From Chitinophaga sp. (lineage in GTDB: Bacteria > Bacteroidota > Bacteroidia > Chitinophagales > Chitinophagaceae): a stretch of 64,000 nucleotides of DNA. Shown in pieces: positions 34,744 through 42,019 of the stretch. Position 1 is the stretch's first letter, and each line of letters opens with the position of its first letter. Under the pieces are notes generated by a model. It was not told the origin of the DNA and did not search any database. It was given only the letters and a program-made list of their open reading frames with translations. Made by a program: the position numbers and the translations under genes. The stretch spans positions 682,001 through 746,000 of the forward strand of contig NZ_JAFAIX010000012.1 of NCBI RefSeq assembly GCF_019236475.1, read 5' to 3'.

Positions 34744-34809
34744 CAAATTTACCCGTACCCCGTTGGGGATACAATGACATGTATCAAGGCAAAAACTGAT
34801 TTTTATCAG
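34744..34809 (-). promoter_or_regulatory. Promoter of the RIC-like/ccoI operon with two Fnr-like boxes
   Basis: Minus strand: ATTG (34775-34772), 20 bases, TAAATTTG (34751-34744). Fnr-like palindromes are CTGATAAAAATCAG (34809-34796, perfect) and TTGATACATGTCAT (34787-34774). Their centres are 33 and 55 bp upstream of the -7 box centre, i.e. about -41 and -62, classical activator positions. The regulator gene lies directly upstream and ends at 34813. Confidence 0.7.
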
Positions 34810-34812
34810 GAA

Positions 34813-35520
34813 CTAGTCGTGCAGATTTGCTGTTCTGATAATTTCAGGTACGTCGAGGAGGCGAATTTTCTTTCCGTCTAATTCGATCATACCGTCTTTT
34901 TTGAATTCAGACAGCAGTCGGATAGCCGACTCGGTGGCGGTGCCCACGAGGTTGGCGATTTCTTCTCTGGAGAGGCGAACGTTGAGGGTGCTACCATCTT
35001 CTTCCAGGCCGTAGGTTTCACGGATGAAGAGTAATGTTTCCGCCAGTCGTTCCCTTACAGGTTTTTGGGCGAGATGTGTGATTTTTAGTTCTGCTTTGCG
35101 CAATTCGCTGGAGAGAATGCGCATCATTTCGAAAGAAAGGGACGCATCTTTCTGAAGTATGCTCAGGAAGAGGTCTTTCGGGATAAAGCAGATAGAGGAA
35201 TCCTCCAATGCAGTAGCAGTGGCGGTATAGCGTTCATTACTGAGCAGGGCTTTGTAACCCATAATATCACCTGCTTTGACGAGGCGTACGATTTGCTCGC
35301 GGCCATCGTCGCCACTGTGCGACAGCTTAATTTTACCATCGTTGATGCAGAATACTCCGAATGGGTAGGCACCTTCGTGGAAAATCACCTGTCCTTTCTT
35401 GTAGGCAGAACACACTTTTGCTGCATCAATCTGTTCAAGATTGTTGTGGTCCGCCTTACAAAAGATAGATGAGAAACGGTCTTTGCAGTTCTGACAAGCA
35501 GGATTATTAGGTATACTCAT
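34813..35520 (-). CDS. Crp/Fnr-family transcription regulator with Cys residues for an Fe-S cluster
   Basis: 235 residues. The N-terminus has C9-x2-C12-x8-C21, a cyclic-nucleotide-like beta-roll spans about 25-140, and Cys111 sits in SSICFIPKDLF where E. coli FNR has Cys122 in its matching segment. Together these four are a plausible [4Fe-4S] ligand set, though the spacing of the first three differs from E. coli. The winged helix-turn-helix is LSREEIANLVGTATESAIRLLSEFKKDG, with the Glu-x3-Arg recognition residues of FNR. A strong promoter drives it. It is the most likely regulator of the boxes at 31713-31748 and 34774-34809. Confidence 0.85.
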   Translation of the reverse strand: MSIPNNPACQNCKDRFSSIFCKADHNNLEQIDAAKVCSAYKKGQVIFHEGAYPFGVFCINDGKIKLSHSGDDGREQIVRLVKAGDIMGYKALLSNERYTATATALEDSSICFIPKDLFLSILQKDASLSFEMMRILSSELRKAELKITHLAQKPVRERLAETLLFIRETYGLEEDGSTLNVRLSREEIANLVGTATESAIRLLSEFKKDGMIELDGKKIRLLDVPEIIRTANLHD

Positions 35521-35531
35521 AATGAATTATG

Positions 35532-35563
35532 CAAAAGTACTAATTTACGGCTCCTTAACCAAA
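35532..35563 (-). promoter_or_regulatory. Bacteroidota-type promoter for the Crp/Fnr regulator gene
   Basis: Minus strand TTTG (35563-35560), 20 bases, TACTTTTG (35539-35532). The transcript would start near 35528, about 8 bases before the ATG at 35520. No Fnr-like box is placed for activation here. Confidence 0.75.
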
Positions 35564-35575
35564 GTAAAAGCAGCA

Positions 35576-36166
35576 GTGGGGTTCAATTATTATATAATTT
35601 ATAAGCCATATGAGGTGTTGACAAGATTTACACCTGAAGGTAATAAAGCTTGCCTAGCCGATTTCTTTAAAGTACCTTCAGATGTATACCCAGTAGGACG
35701 TCTGGATTATGATAGTGAGGGATTATTGCTGCTGACTAATGATAAAGCATTGAATCACCGCATTTTATCTCCGAAATATCAACATGAAAGAGAATATTGG
35801 GTGCAAGTGGATGGTGCTGTAACGGAAGAGGCCGTTAAGCAATTGGAACAGGGAGTGCAGATTAATGTGGATGGAAAAATGTACCAGACAAGGCATTGCC
35901 GGGCATACCTTTTTGAGGGAGAGCCGGAACTGCCGCCCCGCAACCCTCCTATCCGATTTCGAAAAAGTATTCCGGCCCCATGGATTCGTATGGTTTTACA
36001 TGAAGGGAAGAACAGACAGGTACGGAAAATGACGGCAGCCGTAGGTTTTCCTACGTTGAGGCTTGTCCGTTATCGTATGGAAGGACTGACAGTAGCGGGA
36101 ATGCAACCGGGAGACATGATTTCCCTGAGCCGCACAGAGGTTTACCGGAAGCTGAAGCTGGCCTAA
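35576..36166 (+). CDS. 23S/16S rRNA pseudouridine synthase, RsuA/RluE family
   Basis: The GTG at 35576 gives a protein starting MGFNYYIIYKPYEVLTRFTPEG, which begins at the conserved first strand. An ATG at 35522 would add 18 residues but would overlap the divergent regulator's promoter (35532-35563), so I prefer GTG; this is not certain. About 196 residues. The catalytic motif is GRLDYDSEGLLLLTND (Asp in RLDYDSEG), and later RQVRKMTAAVGFPTLRLVR closes the active site. There is no S4 domain, as in RluE/TruB-like short members. It isomerises a single uridine in rRNA; RluE acts on U2457 in E. coli. Confidence 0.85.
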   Translation: MGFNYYIIYKPYEVLTRFTPEGNKACLADFFKVPSDVYPVGRLDYDSEGLLLLTNDKALNHRILSPKYQHEREYWVQVDGAVTEEAVKQLEQGVQINVDGKMYQTRHCRAYLFEGEPELPPRNPPIRFRKSIPAPWIRMVLHEGKNRQVRKMTAAVGFPTLRLVRYRMEGLTVAGMQPGDMISLSRTEVYRKLKLA

Positions 36167-36179
36167 GCGCTATTATGCT

Positions 36180-36211
36180 TTTGGCTTTCTGGTCTTATTT
36201 AACTAGGTTTG
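36180..36211 (+). promoter_or_regulatory. Bacteroidota-type promoter for the yicC-gldH-kinase-regulator operon
   Basis: TTTG (36180-36183), 20 bases, TAGGTTTG (36204-36211); both boxes match the consensus. The transcript would start near 36217, 14 bases before the yicC ATG. Confidence 0.78.
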
Positions 36212-36230
36212 TTGCCTACAAATTTCTATT

Positions 36231-37106
36231 ATGCTGAAATCAATGACTGGCTTCGGAAGGGCGGAGAGCACGAGAGGCGAAACAACAATTGTTGTAGAGA
36301 TTAAATCGCTCAATGGAAAGCAGTTTGAGGTGAATTTGAAATTTTCTCCTTTGCTGAAACCCTATGAATTTGACATCCGCTCCCAAATGCAACAGGCGCT
36401 CCAGCGTGGTACGTTGGATGCTACTGTCAACGTTCGTCAGAATGGTGCAACAAGACCTGTTGTCATCAATACAGACCTTGCAAAGTATTATTACCAGTCT
36501 ATCACCATGCTGGCCAATCAGCTAGAACTCCCACAGGGCGATATGCTGAATATCCTCATGAAACTGCCGGAAGTAGTTACTCCTGCTACCGAACAGATCA
36601 CAGAAGAGGAATGGCGAGATGTGGAAGAGGTATTACAGGCTGCCCTGCAAGACCTGGACATGCATCGTCAGAATGAAGGCGTAATGCTGGAGTCAGACCT
36701 GGTACAGCGAATAGAAAATATCGAAACTTACATGCTCAAAGTAAAAGAGCTGGACCCTCTCCGCAAGGATAAGATCCGTCAGCGCCTGGAAGGCCTCCTG
36801 GCAGAACATGTAGGTAAAGAAAACGTAGACAGCAACAGGCTGGAACAGGAACTGATCTTCTATCTGGAAAAACTGGATATCTCTGAAGAACTGACCCGTC
36901 TGGAAAATCACTGCCGCTACTTTAAAGAAATCCTGAGAGAAGCAGATCCTGCGAAAGGTAAGAAACTGGGATTTGTATTGCAGGAAGTGGGTAGAGAAAT
37001 CAATACTACCGGTTCTAAAGCCAACGACGCTGGTATCCAACAGTGGGTAGTACTGATGAAAGATGAGTTGGAGAAAGCAAAAGAACAAGTATTAAACGTT
37101 TTATAG
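36231..37106 (+). CDS. YicC/YloC-family endoribonuclease
   Basis: 291 residues. The N-terminus MLKSMTGFGRAE is the family signature, followed by VVVEIKSLNGKQFEVN. The C-terminal half (about 150-291) has EVGREINTTGSKANDAGIQQWVV, the DUF1732 motif, and closes with KDELEKAKEQVLN. E. coli YicC is a ribonuclease that affects small-RNA turnover. It is the first gene of a transcript with gldH and a two-component pair. Confidence 0.92.
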   Translation: MLKSMTGFGRAESTRGETTIVVEIKSLNGKQFEVNLKFSPLLKPYEFDIRSQMQQALQRGTLDATVNVRQNGATRPVVINTDLAKYYYQSITMLANQLELPQGDMLNILMKLPEVVTPATEQITEEEWRDVEEVLQAALQDLDMHRQNEGVMLESDLVQRIENIETYMLKVKELDPLRKDKIRQRLEGLLAEHVGKENVDSNRLEQELIFYLEKLDISEELTRLENHCRYFKEILREADPAKGKKLGFVLQEVGREINTTGSKANDAGIQQWVVLMKDELEKAKEQVLNVL

Positions 37107-37122
37107 CAAGGCGAATACCTTT

Positions 37123-37614
37123 ATGAAGAGATTTCTCCTGGTAACTGCAGGCCTATTTATGCTGGCTGCTGCCTGCAAACCGCCCAAACTGGACGTCTAT
37201 GAAAAAAACCTGGAAGTCCCTGGGCATGACTGGTCCTATGATTACAAGCCATCTTTTGAAGTAAAACTGGAACCTGAAGATACAGCCTGGCTGTATAACA
37301 TATATGTGAATGTACGTCACTCGGCCGCCTACCCTTACAGCAACCTTTGGGTGCTGATAGGTACGCAATATCCGGGCGACAGTCTCCCGACCAGTCAACG
37401 CGTTGAGCTGCCACTGGCGGAGCCCTCTGGTAAGTGGTTGGGCACTGGTCTCGATGATATTTATGAACATCGCGTGCCTATCCAACAACATGCTATTTTC
37501 AGCAAACCAGGGGTCTATAAAATCTCTTTTGAACAAAACATGCGGCAAAATCCGCTCCCCAATGTGATGAATGTCGGTCTGCGGATTGAAAAAGCCGGCA
37601 AACGGCCTTCATGA
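37123..37614 (+). CDS. gldH: Gliding motility lipoprotein GldH
   Basis: 163 residues. Signal peptide with lipobox MLAAAC (Cys18), so an outer- or inner-membrane lipoprotein. After it, DVYEKNLEVPGHDWSYDYKPSF, YNIYVNVRHSAAYPYSNLWVLI and GKWLGTGLDDIYEHRVPI follow the GldH pattern. GldH is needed for gliding in Flavobacterium johnsoniae; in non-gliding Bacteroidota it is also kept. It overlaps the downstream kinase gene by 4 bases. Confidence 0.88.
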   Translation: MKRFLLVTAGLFMLAAACKPPKLDVYEKNLEVPGHDWSYDYKPSFEVKLEPEDTAWLYNIYVNVRHSAAYPYSNLWVLIGTQYPGDSLPTSQRVELPLAEPSGKWLGTGLDDIYEHRVPIQQHAIFSKPGVYKISFEQNMRQNPLPNVMNVGLRIEKAGKRPS

Positions 37615-38630
37615 AAAAGTTTATAAGTTACATCAGGCAGGAAGGGAAATCTGTTTCCTTCCTCTATTTCCTGGTATTGGCCTATACTGTGGCTGCACTG
37701 ATCTGGTGGGGCATATTACTGCTTCGTCAGAGCCACCAGATCACTACCTTCGAACGCCAGAACCTTACCCTACGGATAGATAGTCTGGCCAAACCCGTAG
37801 AACATCAACTGGAACTGCAACGCATAGAGAAGGATGAACAAATGCGTACCTTCAAATACCTCGGCGAAGGCCTTACCTTTCTCGGTATTATCTTAGTAGG
37901 CGCGCTTTTCGTGTATAGGGCCATCTGGAAATACATGAAGTTGAGCCGGCAACAGCAAAACTTCATGATGGCAGTGACCCATGAACTGAAATCTCCTATT
38001 GCTGCGGCCAAGCTAAACTTGGAGACTATCCGAAAACACAAGCTGGACGAAGAAAAGCAACACCGATTGATAGATAACACCATCCGAGAAACGAATCGCC
38101 TGGACCAGTTATGTAATAATATCCTGTTGGCTGCCCAATTGGAAACGCATCGATACCAACTTTTTAAGGAGCCACTGAATATTTCGCAGCTCCTAGAGGC
38201 AGATATCAAAGAAATTGGCGGACGAATTGGCACTCACGGCATTCAGGCAAGCATTTTGCCAGGGGTATGGATGGAAGGTGATAAACTGATGCTGCATATC
38301 GTACTCAGTAACCTGGTGGAAAATGCTGCCAAATATGCACCCCGCAATACCGCTATTTTTATAAAGCTGTTTGAATCTAACAACCAGTTGAAATTGCAGG
38401 TTATTGATGAAGGACCTGGTATACCTGATGAAGAAAAAGTAAGAATCTTCCAGAAGTTTTACCGAGTAGGAAATGAAAACACCCGCAAAGCCAAAGGCTC
38501 CGGGCTGGGCCTCTTCCTTACTGCAAAAATTGTAGAGCAACACAACGGTTATATTCGGGTAAAGGATAATACACCTACCGGCGCATGCTTTGAAATAACC
38601 TGGACAGAATATTCCGTTCAAACTGCGTAA
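37611..38630 (+). CDS. Membrane-bound sensor histidine kinase
   Basis: 339 residues. Two transmembrane helices (about 17-37 and 86-104) frame only about 45 residues outside, so there is no large sensor domain. The acceptor is His124 in AVTHELKSPIAAAKLN, the N-box is HIVLSNLVENAAKYAP and the G-boxes are DEGPGIP and GSGLGLFLTAK. All core residues are present. The ATG overlaps the gldH stop (ATGA), and the OmpR regulator gene follows after 63 bp. Confidence 0.9.
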   Translation: MKKFISYIRQEGKSVSFLYFLVLAYTVAALIWWGILLLRQSHQITTFERQNLTLRIDSLAKPVEHQLELQRIEKDEQMRTFKYLGEGLTFLGIILVGALFVYRAIWKYMKLSRQQQNFMMAVTHELKSPIAAAKLNLETIRKHKLDEEKQHRLIDNTIRETNRLDQLCNNILLAAQLETHRYQLFKEPLNISQLLEADIKEIGGRIGTHGIQASILPGVWMEGDKLMLHIVLSNLVENAAKYAPRNTAIFIKLFESNNQLKLQVIDEGPGIPDEEKVRIFQKFYRVGNENTRKAKGSGLGLFLTAKIVEQHNGYIRVKDNTPTGACFEITWTEYSVQTA

Positions 38631-38693
38631 ATTTAAACAGGATTAAAGGCAGCCTTTTAATCCATCATTTGACTTACAATCAAATATTAACAC

Positions 38694-39404
38694 ATGAAGG
38701 AAGCTACAAAAGCATCAATACTACTGGTGGAAGATGAAGAAAATCTCCAGGAGGCGCTGAAGCTGAACCTGGAGCTGGAAGGATATGAAGTAACTGCTGT
38801 TGACAATGGTACTGCCGCCCTGAAAGCAGTGAAGAATGAATATTTCGACCTTATCATACTCGATATCATGCTCCCAGAAATGGACGGTATCGCGGTGTGT
38901 GAGAATATACGCATACAAAACAATGAAGTGCCTATCCTCTTCCTGAGTGCTAAAAACAGTAGCGCAGATAGAGTGCTGGGGCTAAAGAAAGGTGGGGACG
39001 ATTATATGACCAAGCCTTTCAACCTCGAAGAACTCTTGCTCCGTGTGGAAAAGCTGATTGTGAAAAACAAGAAGATCCAGGATAAAGACAGCGTTCCTAA
39101 TGTGTATAAATTCGGTAATAATACCATCGATTTTGCGGCGCAGGAATGCATCGGAAAAGATGGCAAACATTATGAACTGAGTAAGAAAGAAGCCATGTTG
39201 CTGAAATTGCTCATCGAAAACAAAGGAGAAGTTGTTACCCGCGAAAAAATTCTACAAGTAGTTTGGGGCTATAACGTATATCCTACCACAAGAACCATCG
39301 ATAACTTCATCCTGAATTTTAGAAAATATTTTGAGGAAGACAGCCGGAACTCGAAATACTTCCATTCCGTTCGTGGTGTGGGTTATAAGTTCACTGAAGT
39401 ATAA
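38694..39404 (+). CDS. OmpR-family response regulator
   Basis: 236 residues. The receiver domain has Glu13-Asp14-Glu15, phospho-acceptor Asp57 (LIILDIMLPEMDG), SAKNSSADRV and Lys in TKPFNLEELL. A winged-helix domain ends in RTIDNFILNFRKYFE and HSVRGVGYKFTEV. Probable partner of the upstream kinase. A 12-bp hairpin follows the stop. Confidence 0.93.
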   Translation: MKEATKASILLVEDEENLQEALKLNLELEGYEVTAVDNGTAALKAVKNEYFDLIILDIMLPEMDGIAVCENIRIQNNEVPILFLSAKNSSADRVLGLKKGGDDYMTKPFNLEELLLRVEKLIVKNKKIQDKDSVPNVYKFGNNTIDFAAQECIGKDGKHYELSKKEAMLLKLLIENKGEVVTREKILQVVWGYNVYPTTRTIDNFILNFRKYFEEDSRNSKYFHSVRGVGYKFTEV

Positions 39405-39412
39405 ATTGTTTA

Positions 39413-39446
39413 ACGTGCCTTGCAGCGCGCTCGTTGCAAGGCACGT
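39413..39446 (+). terminator. Hairpin after the response regulator gene, probable terminator
   Basis: ACGTGCCTTGCA pairs perfectly with TGCAAGGCACGT around a 10-base GC-rich loop. Only a weak T-rich stretch (ATATTTC) follows, so termination may be partial. Confidence 0.6.
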
Positions 39447-39578
39447 ATATTTCGTCTCCCTAGCCAGATTTCCTTTAAATTTCACCGCTTTCCTGTCAAT
39501 TTCCGCCTAGTATAAATTGCCCCTTTCACTTCGCCTGCTTTTGCCCGATATTTAAGTATTGTGGCGCCTATTTTCTTA

Positions 39579-40373
39579 ATGAATCTGGATCTTGCAGCAG
39601 CATGGCCGTACTGGGTAATCTTCTTGTTCTGCCTTTTGATGTTGCTGTTTTTCTTCTACTTCCGGGAGAAGAAAATTCGTCGCGCATCTGAAAAGGAACT
39701 ACACCATAAACAGGCCATGTTGAACCTGGAAATACATGCTTTCCAGGCCCAGTTGGACCCGCATTTTATTTTCAACAGCCTCAACGCCATTCACCATTAT
39801 ATCCTTACTACCAGTACAGATATGGCCTCGCTATACCTCACTCGTTTTTCCAGACTGATGCGCCTAATGATGGGTAATTTCAACAAGGAATGGGTCACGT
39901 TACAGGAAGATCTCGAAGCCCTGGAACTCTATCTACAACTAGAACAGCTCCGATTCGACAAACAATTCGATTATGAATTATCCCTAGATCCAAATGTAGA
40001 GCCCTACCAAACACTTATTCCTCCCCTCATTATTCAACCTTATGTGCAATATGCTATCTGGCGGCGATTACTGCTAAGGCCGGAAAAAAGCGGAGGTAAA
40101 CTGATCATTAATATTGGTCGGGAAGACGAGAGACTCTTTATCCGGCTGGAAGATAATGGCGCACCGTGTTCACCCTTGTTGGATGATACCGGGGAAAGAC
40201 TAGCCAATGGAATTGATATCGCCTCTGAACGTCTTTACCTGCTCAGTGAACGCTATCATATGGAGGCCCAGATATCGGCCCAACAAATACTGGACAAGAC
40301 TTCCCTCCCCTGTGGAAACTGTCTCATCATTAGCATGGTACATACTTCTTCCCGACAAGCGCTCATCAGTTGA
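39579..40373 (+). CDS. LytS-type histidine kinase with degenerate ATP-binding site
   Basis: Starting at the ATG at 39579 (264 residues) puts one transmembrane helix at residues 9-29; a GTG at 39561 is the alternative. The H-box is intact, LDPHFIFNSLNAIHHY with His62. The ATP-binding N-box, normally Glu-Asn-Ala-Ile-x-His, reads QPYVQYAIWRR: Asn is replaced by Tyr158, Glu by Gln157 and His by Arg162. The G-region keeps LEDNGAP but the following GIGL-type motif is ANGIDIASERL. It is unlikely to bind ATP and Mg normally. It is followed by an intact LytTR regulator gene 101 bp later. Confidence 0.85.
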   Translation: MNLDLAAAWPYWVIFLFCLLMLLFFFYFREKKIRRASEKELHHKQAMLNLEIHAFQAQLDPHFIFNSLNAIHHYILTTSTDMASLYLTRFSRLMRLMMGNFNKEWVTLQEDLEALELYLQLEQLRFDKQFDYELSLDPNVEPYQTLIPPLIIQPYVQYAIWRRLLLRPEKSGGKLIINIGREDERLFIRLEDNGAPCSPLLDDTGERLANGIDIASERLYLLSERYHMEAQISAQQILDKTSLPCGNCLIISMVHTSSRQALIS

Positions 40374-40474
40374 TTCTTTGGAGGGATGAGAAAAATAACG
40401 TAATTTTTCATCCTTAAAAGGCTAAGAACAGCCTTGAGAGCACATAAACCCATATATCAACTATTTCTATATCC

Positions 40475-41221
40475 ATGCGCGCCATCATTGTGGACGACGA
40501 GAAGCACAGCAGGGATGTTCTTCGCATACTTTTAGAGAATAACTGTCCGGATATAACGGTCATGGCTACCTGTAATAACGGAGAAGCCGCTCTAGAAGCA
40601 ATTGCCCTCTATGACCCCCAGTTGTTGTTCCTCGATGTTGAAATGCCGGGCCTGGACGGATTCCAGGTGTTGGAGGCTACAAAAAGAGGCTCCTTTGCTG
40701 TTATCTTTACAACAGCATATGATCATTATGCAGTGCAAGCAATCCGTCACAGTGCGCTAGATTATCTCCTCAAACCCATCGATGTACACGAGCTCAAGGA
40801 GGCTGTAATCAAGGCCAAACTACGCCAAGGGCAATCCGTTACCAAGAAAGTAGATAACCTGGTAGAAATGCTGCAACAGCATATAAAGCAGGCGGAGAGA
40901 CTCGCTTTACCCACATCGGAAGGTCTTCGCATGCTCATCGTGAATGATATCCTCTATTGCGAATCCAATGGCGCCAATACCAATATCCACCTGCGCTCAC
41001 AGGAAAAGCCCTTTCAGGCAGCCCGTACATTAAAAGAAATGGAAGTATTGTTGGAAGATAAAGCCTTCTTCCGCGTGCATAATTGTTTCCTCGTGAACCT
41101 CTCCTACATGGATAAGTACATTAAAGGCGATGGTGGCGAAATCATTATGTGCGACGGACAAAGTGTTCCCGTATCCCGCCAGAAAAAGCAGGATTTCCTT
41201 TTACGAATCGAAAAAATGTAA
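40475..41221 (+). CDS. LytTR-family response regulator
   Basis: 248 residues. Receiver domain with Asp7-Asp8-Glu9, phospho-acceptor Asp54 (LLFLDVEMPGLDG), FTTAYDHYAVQAI and the Lys of LLKPID. A linker coiled coil (about 125-145) leads into a LytTR DNA-binding domain (about 145-248) with DILYCESNGANTNIHL and FFRVHNCFLVNLSYM. All receiver residues are intact although the neighbouring kinase is degenerate, so it may be phosphorylated by another kinase such as the LytS protein at 17951, or act unphosphorylated. Confidence 0.9.
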   Translation: MRAIIVDDEKHSRDVLRILLENNCPDITVMATCNNGEAALEAIALYDPQLLFLDVEMPGLDGFQVLEATKRGSFAVIFTTAYDHYAVQAIRHSALDYLLKPIDVHELKEAVIKAKLRQGQSVTKKVDNLVEMLQQHIKQAERLALPTSEGLRMLIVNDILYCESNGANTNIHLRSQEKPFQAARTLKEMEVLLEDKAFFRVHNCFLVNLSYMDKYIKGDGGEIIMCDGQSVPVSRQKKQDFLLRIEKM

Positions 41222-41989
41222 TTACAGTGATTTTATTCCAGCGCAGATTATCCAGCCGTTCTTACCGTCTGTCAGCTCTACTTTGCAATACTCTTTGGTG
41301 GCATCCAGGATTTTTACTTTCATCCCTTCATGCAGCTCAAACAGATCTTTACTAGTATCGTCTGGAGCGGATTTCACCTTGATGGTGTCTGTCAATACAA
41401 TACCGTTATTATGATTGTTGGCAATCATGTAGGTATCGACAGACATGAGCAAATAGAGCATAAAAAGTACACCCAGCAAGTAATTGGCCCCAGTGAGGTA
41501 TTTGTTACGATATCCAGGAATGAGGAAATTAACAATGATGCCAGCGATCAGTAGCCACAAGAATAATACAGCACCAATAGCCCAACCGTTGGAAGAATGC
41601 ATGTGCTGTAATTTCAGCCACCATTGCTGAAAGAACACCAGCGGTAATTCTCCGGTGTAACCTGTCACTTTCTGATTCGCCAACGCCAGATTATGTTTGA
41701 TAGCCGGATCTGCCGGAGATAGTTGAAGCGCTTTTTCATAACTATATACCGCCATACCTGTTTTGCCCGCTTTGTACCAGGCATTCCCAGCATTTAAAAA
41801 GAGTTCGCGCTGGCTGTAGCCGGCATCAATCAGTTGCTGGTAAGAGGCCGCGGCTTCCGTGAATTTACTTTGGCGATAGAGATTATTGGCGTCGTCAAAA
41901 CGTTGTTGTGGGTTTACTTCCTGTGCAGATACGTGAGCGGCACTCGCTATCAGGAATAGTCCCATAGCCAGGAATAACGATTTGATCAT
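41222..41989 (-). CDS. batE: BatE-like protein: TPR plus SH3-like domain
   Basis: The ATG at 41989 starts a signal peptide (MIKSLFLAMGLFLIASAAHVSAQ); the TTG at 42004 adds only five residues. 255 residues. Two to three tetratricopeptide repeats (about 25-105: FDDANNLYRQSKFTEAAASYQQL, LFLNAGNAWYKAGKTGMAVYSYEKALQL), two transmembrane helices (about 137-157 and 165-186), and a C-terminal SH3-like domain with VKSAPDDTSKDLFELHEGMKVKIL. This is BatE of the Bacteroides aerotolerance genes, downstream of batD by 30 bp. Confidence 0.82.
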   Translation of the reverse strand: MIKSLFLAMGLFLIASAAHVSAQEVNPQQRFDDANNLYRQSKFTEAAASYQQLIDAGYSQRELFLNAGNAWYKAGKTGMAVYSYEKALQLSPADPAIKHNLALANQKVTGYTGELPLVFFQQWWLKLQHMHSSNGWAIGAVLFLWLLIAGIIVNFLIPGYRNKYLTGANYLLGVLFMLYLLMSVDTYMIANNHNNGIVLTDTIKVKSAPDDTSKDLFELHEGMKVKILDATKEYCKVELTDGKNGWIICAGIKSL

Positions 41990-42019
41990 TCTGAATTGCA
42001 ACATTTGCCTGTTGTTAAA

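Noticed and set aside
24006..35520. cbb3 cluster as a horizontally acquired island
   Set aside because: Base composition and gene style match the surroundings, no integrase, tRNA or repeats at the edges, and the gene order is normal for Bacteroidota.
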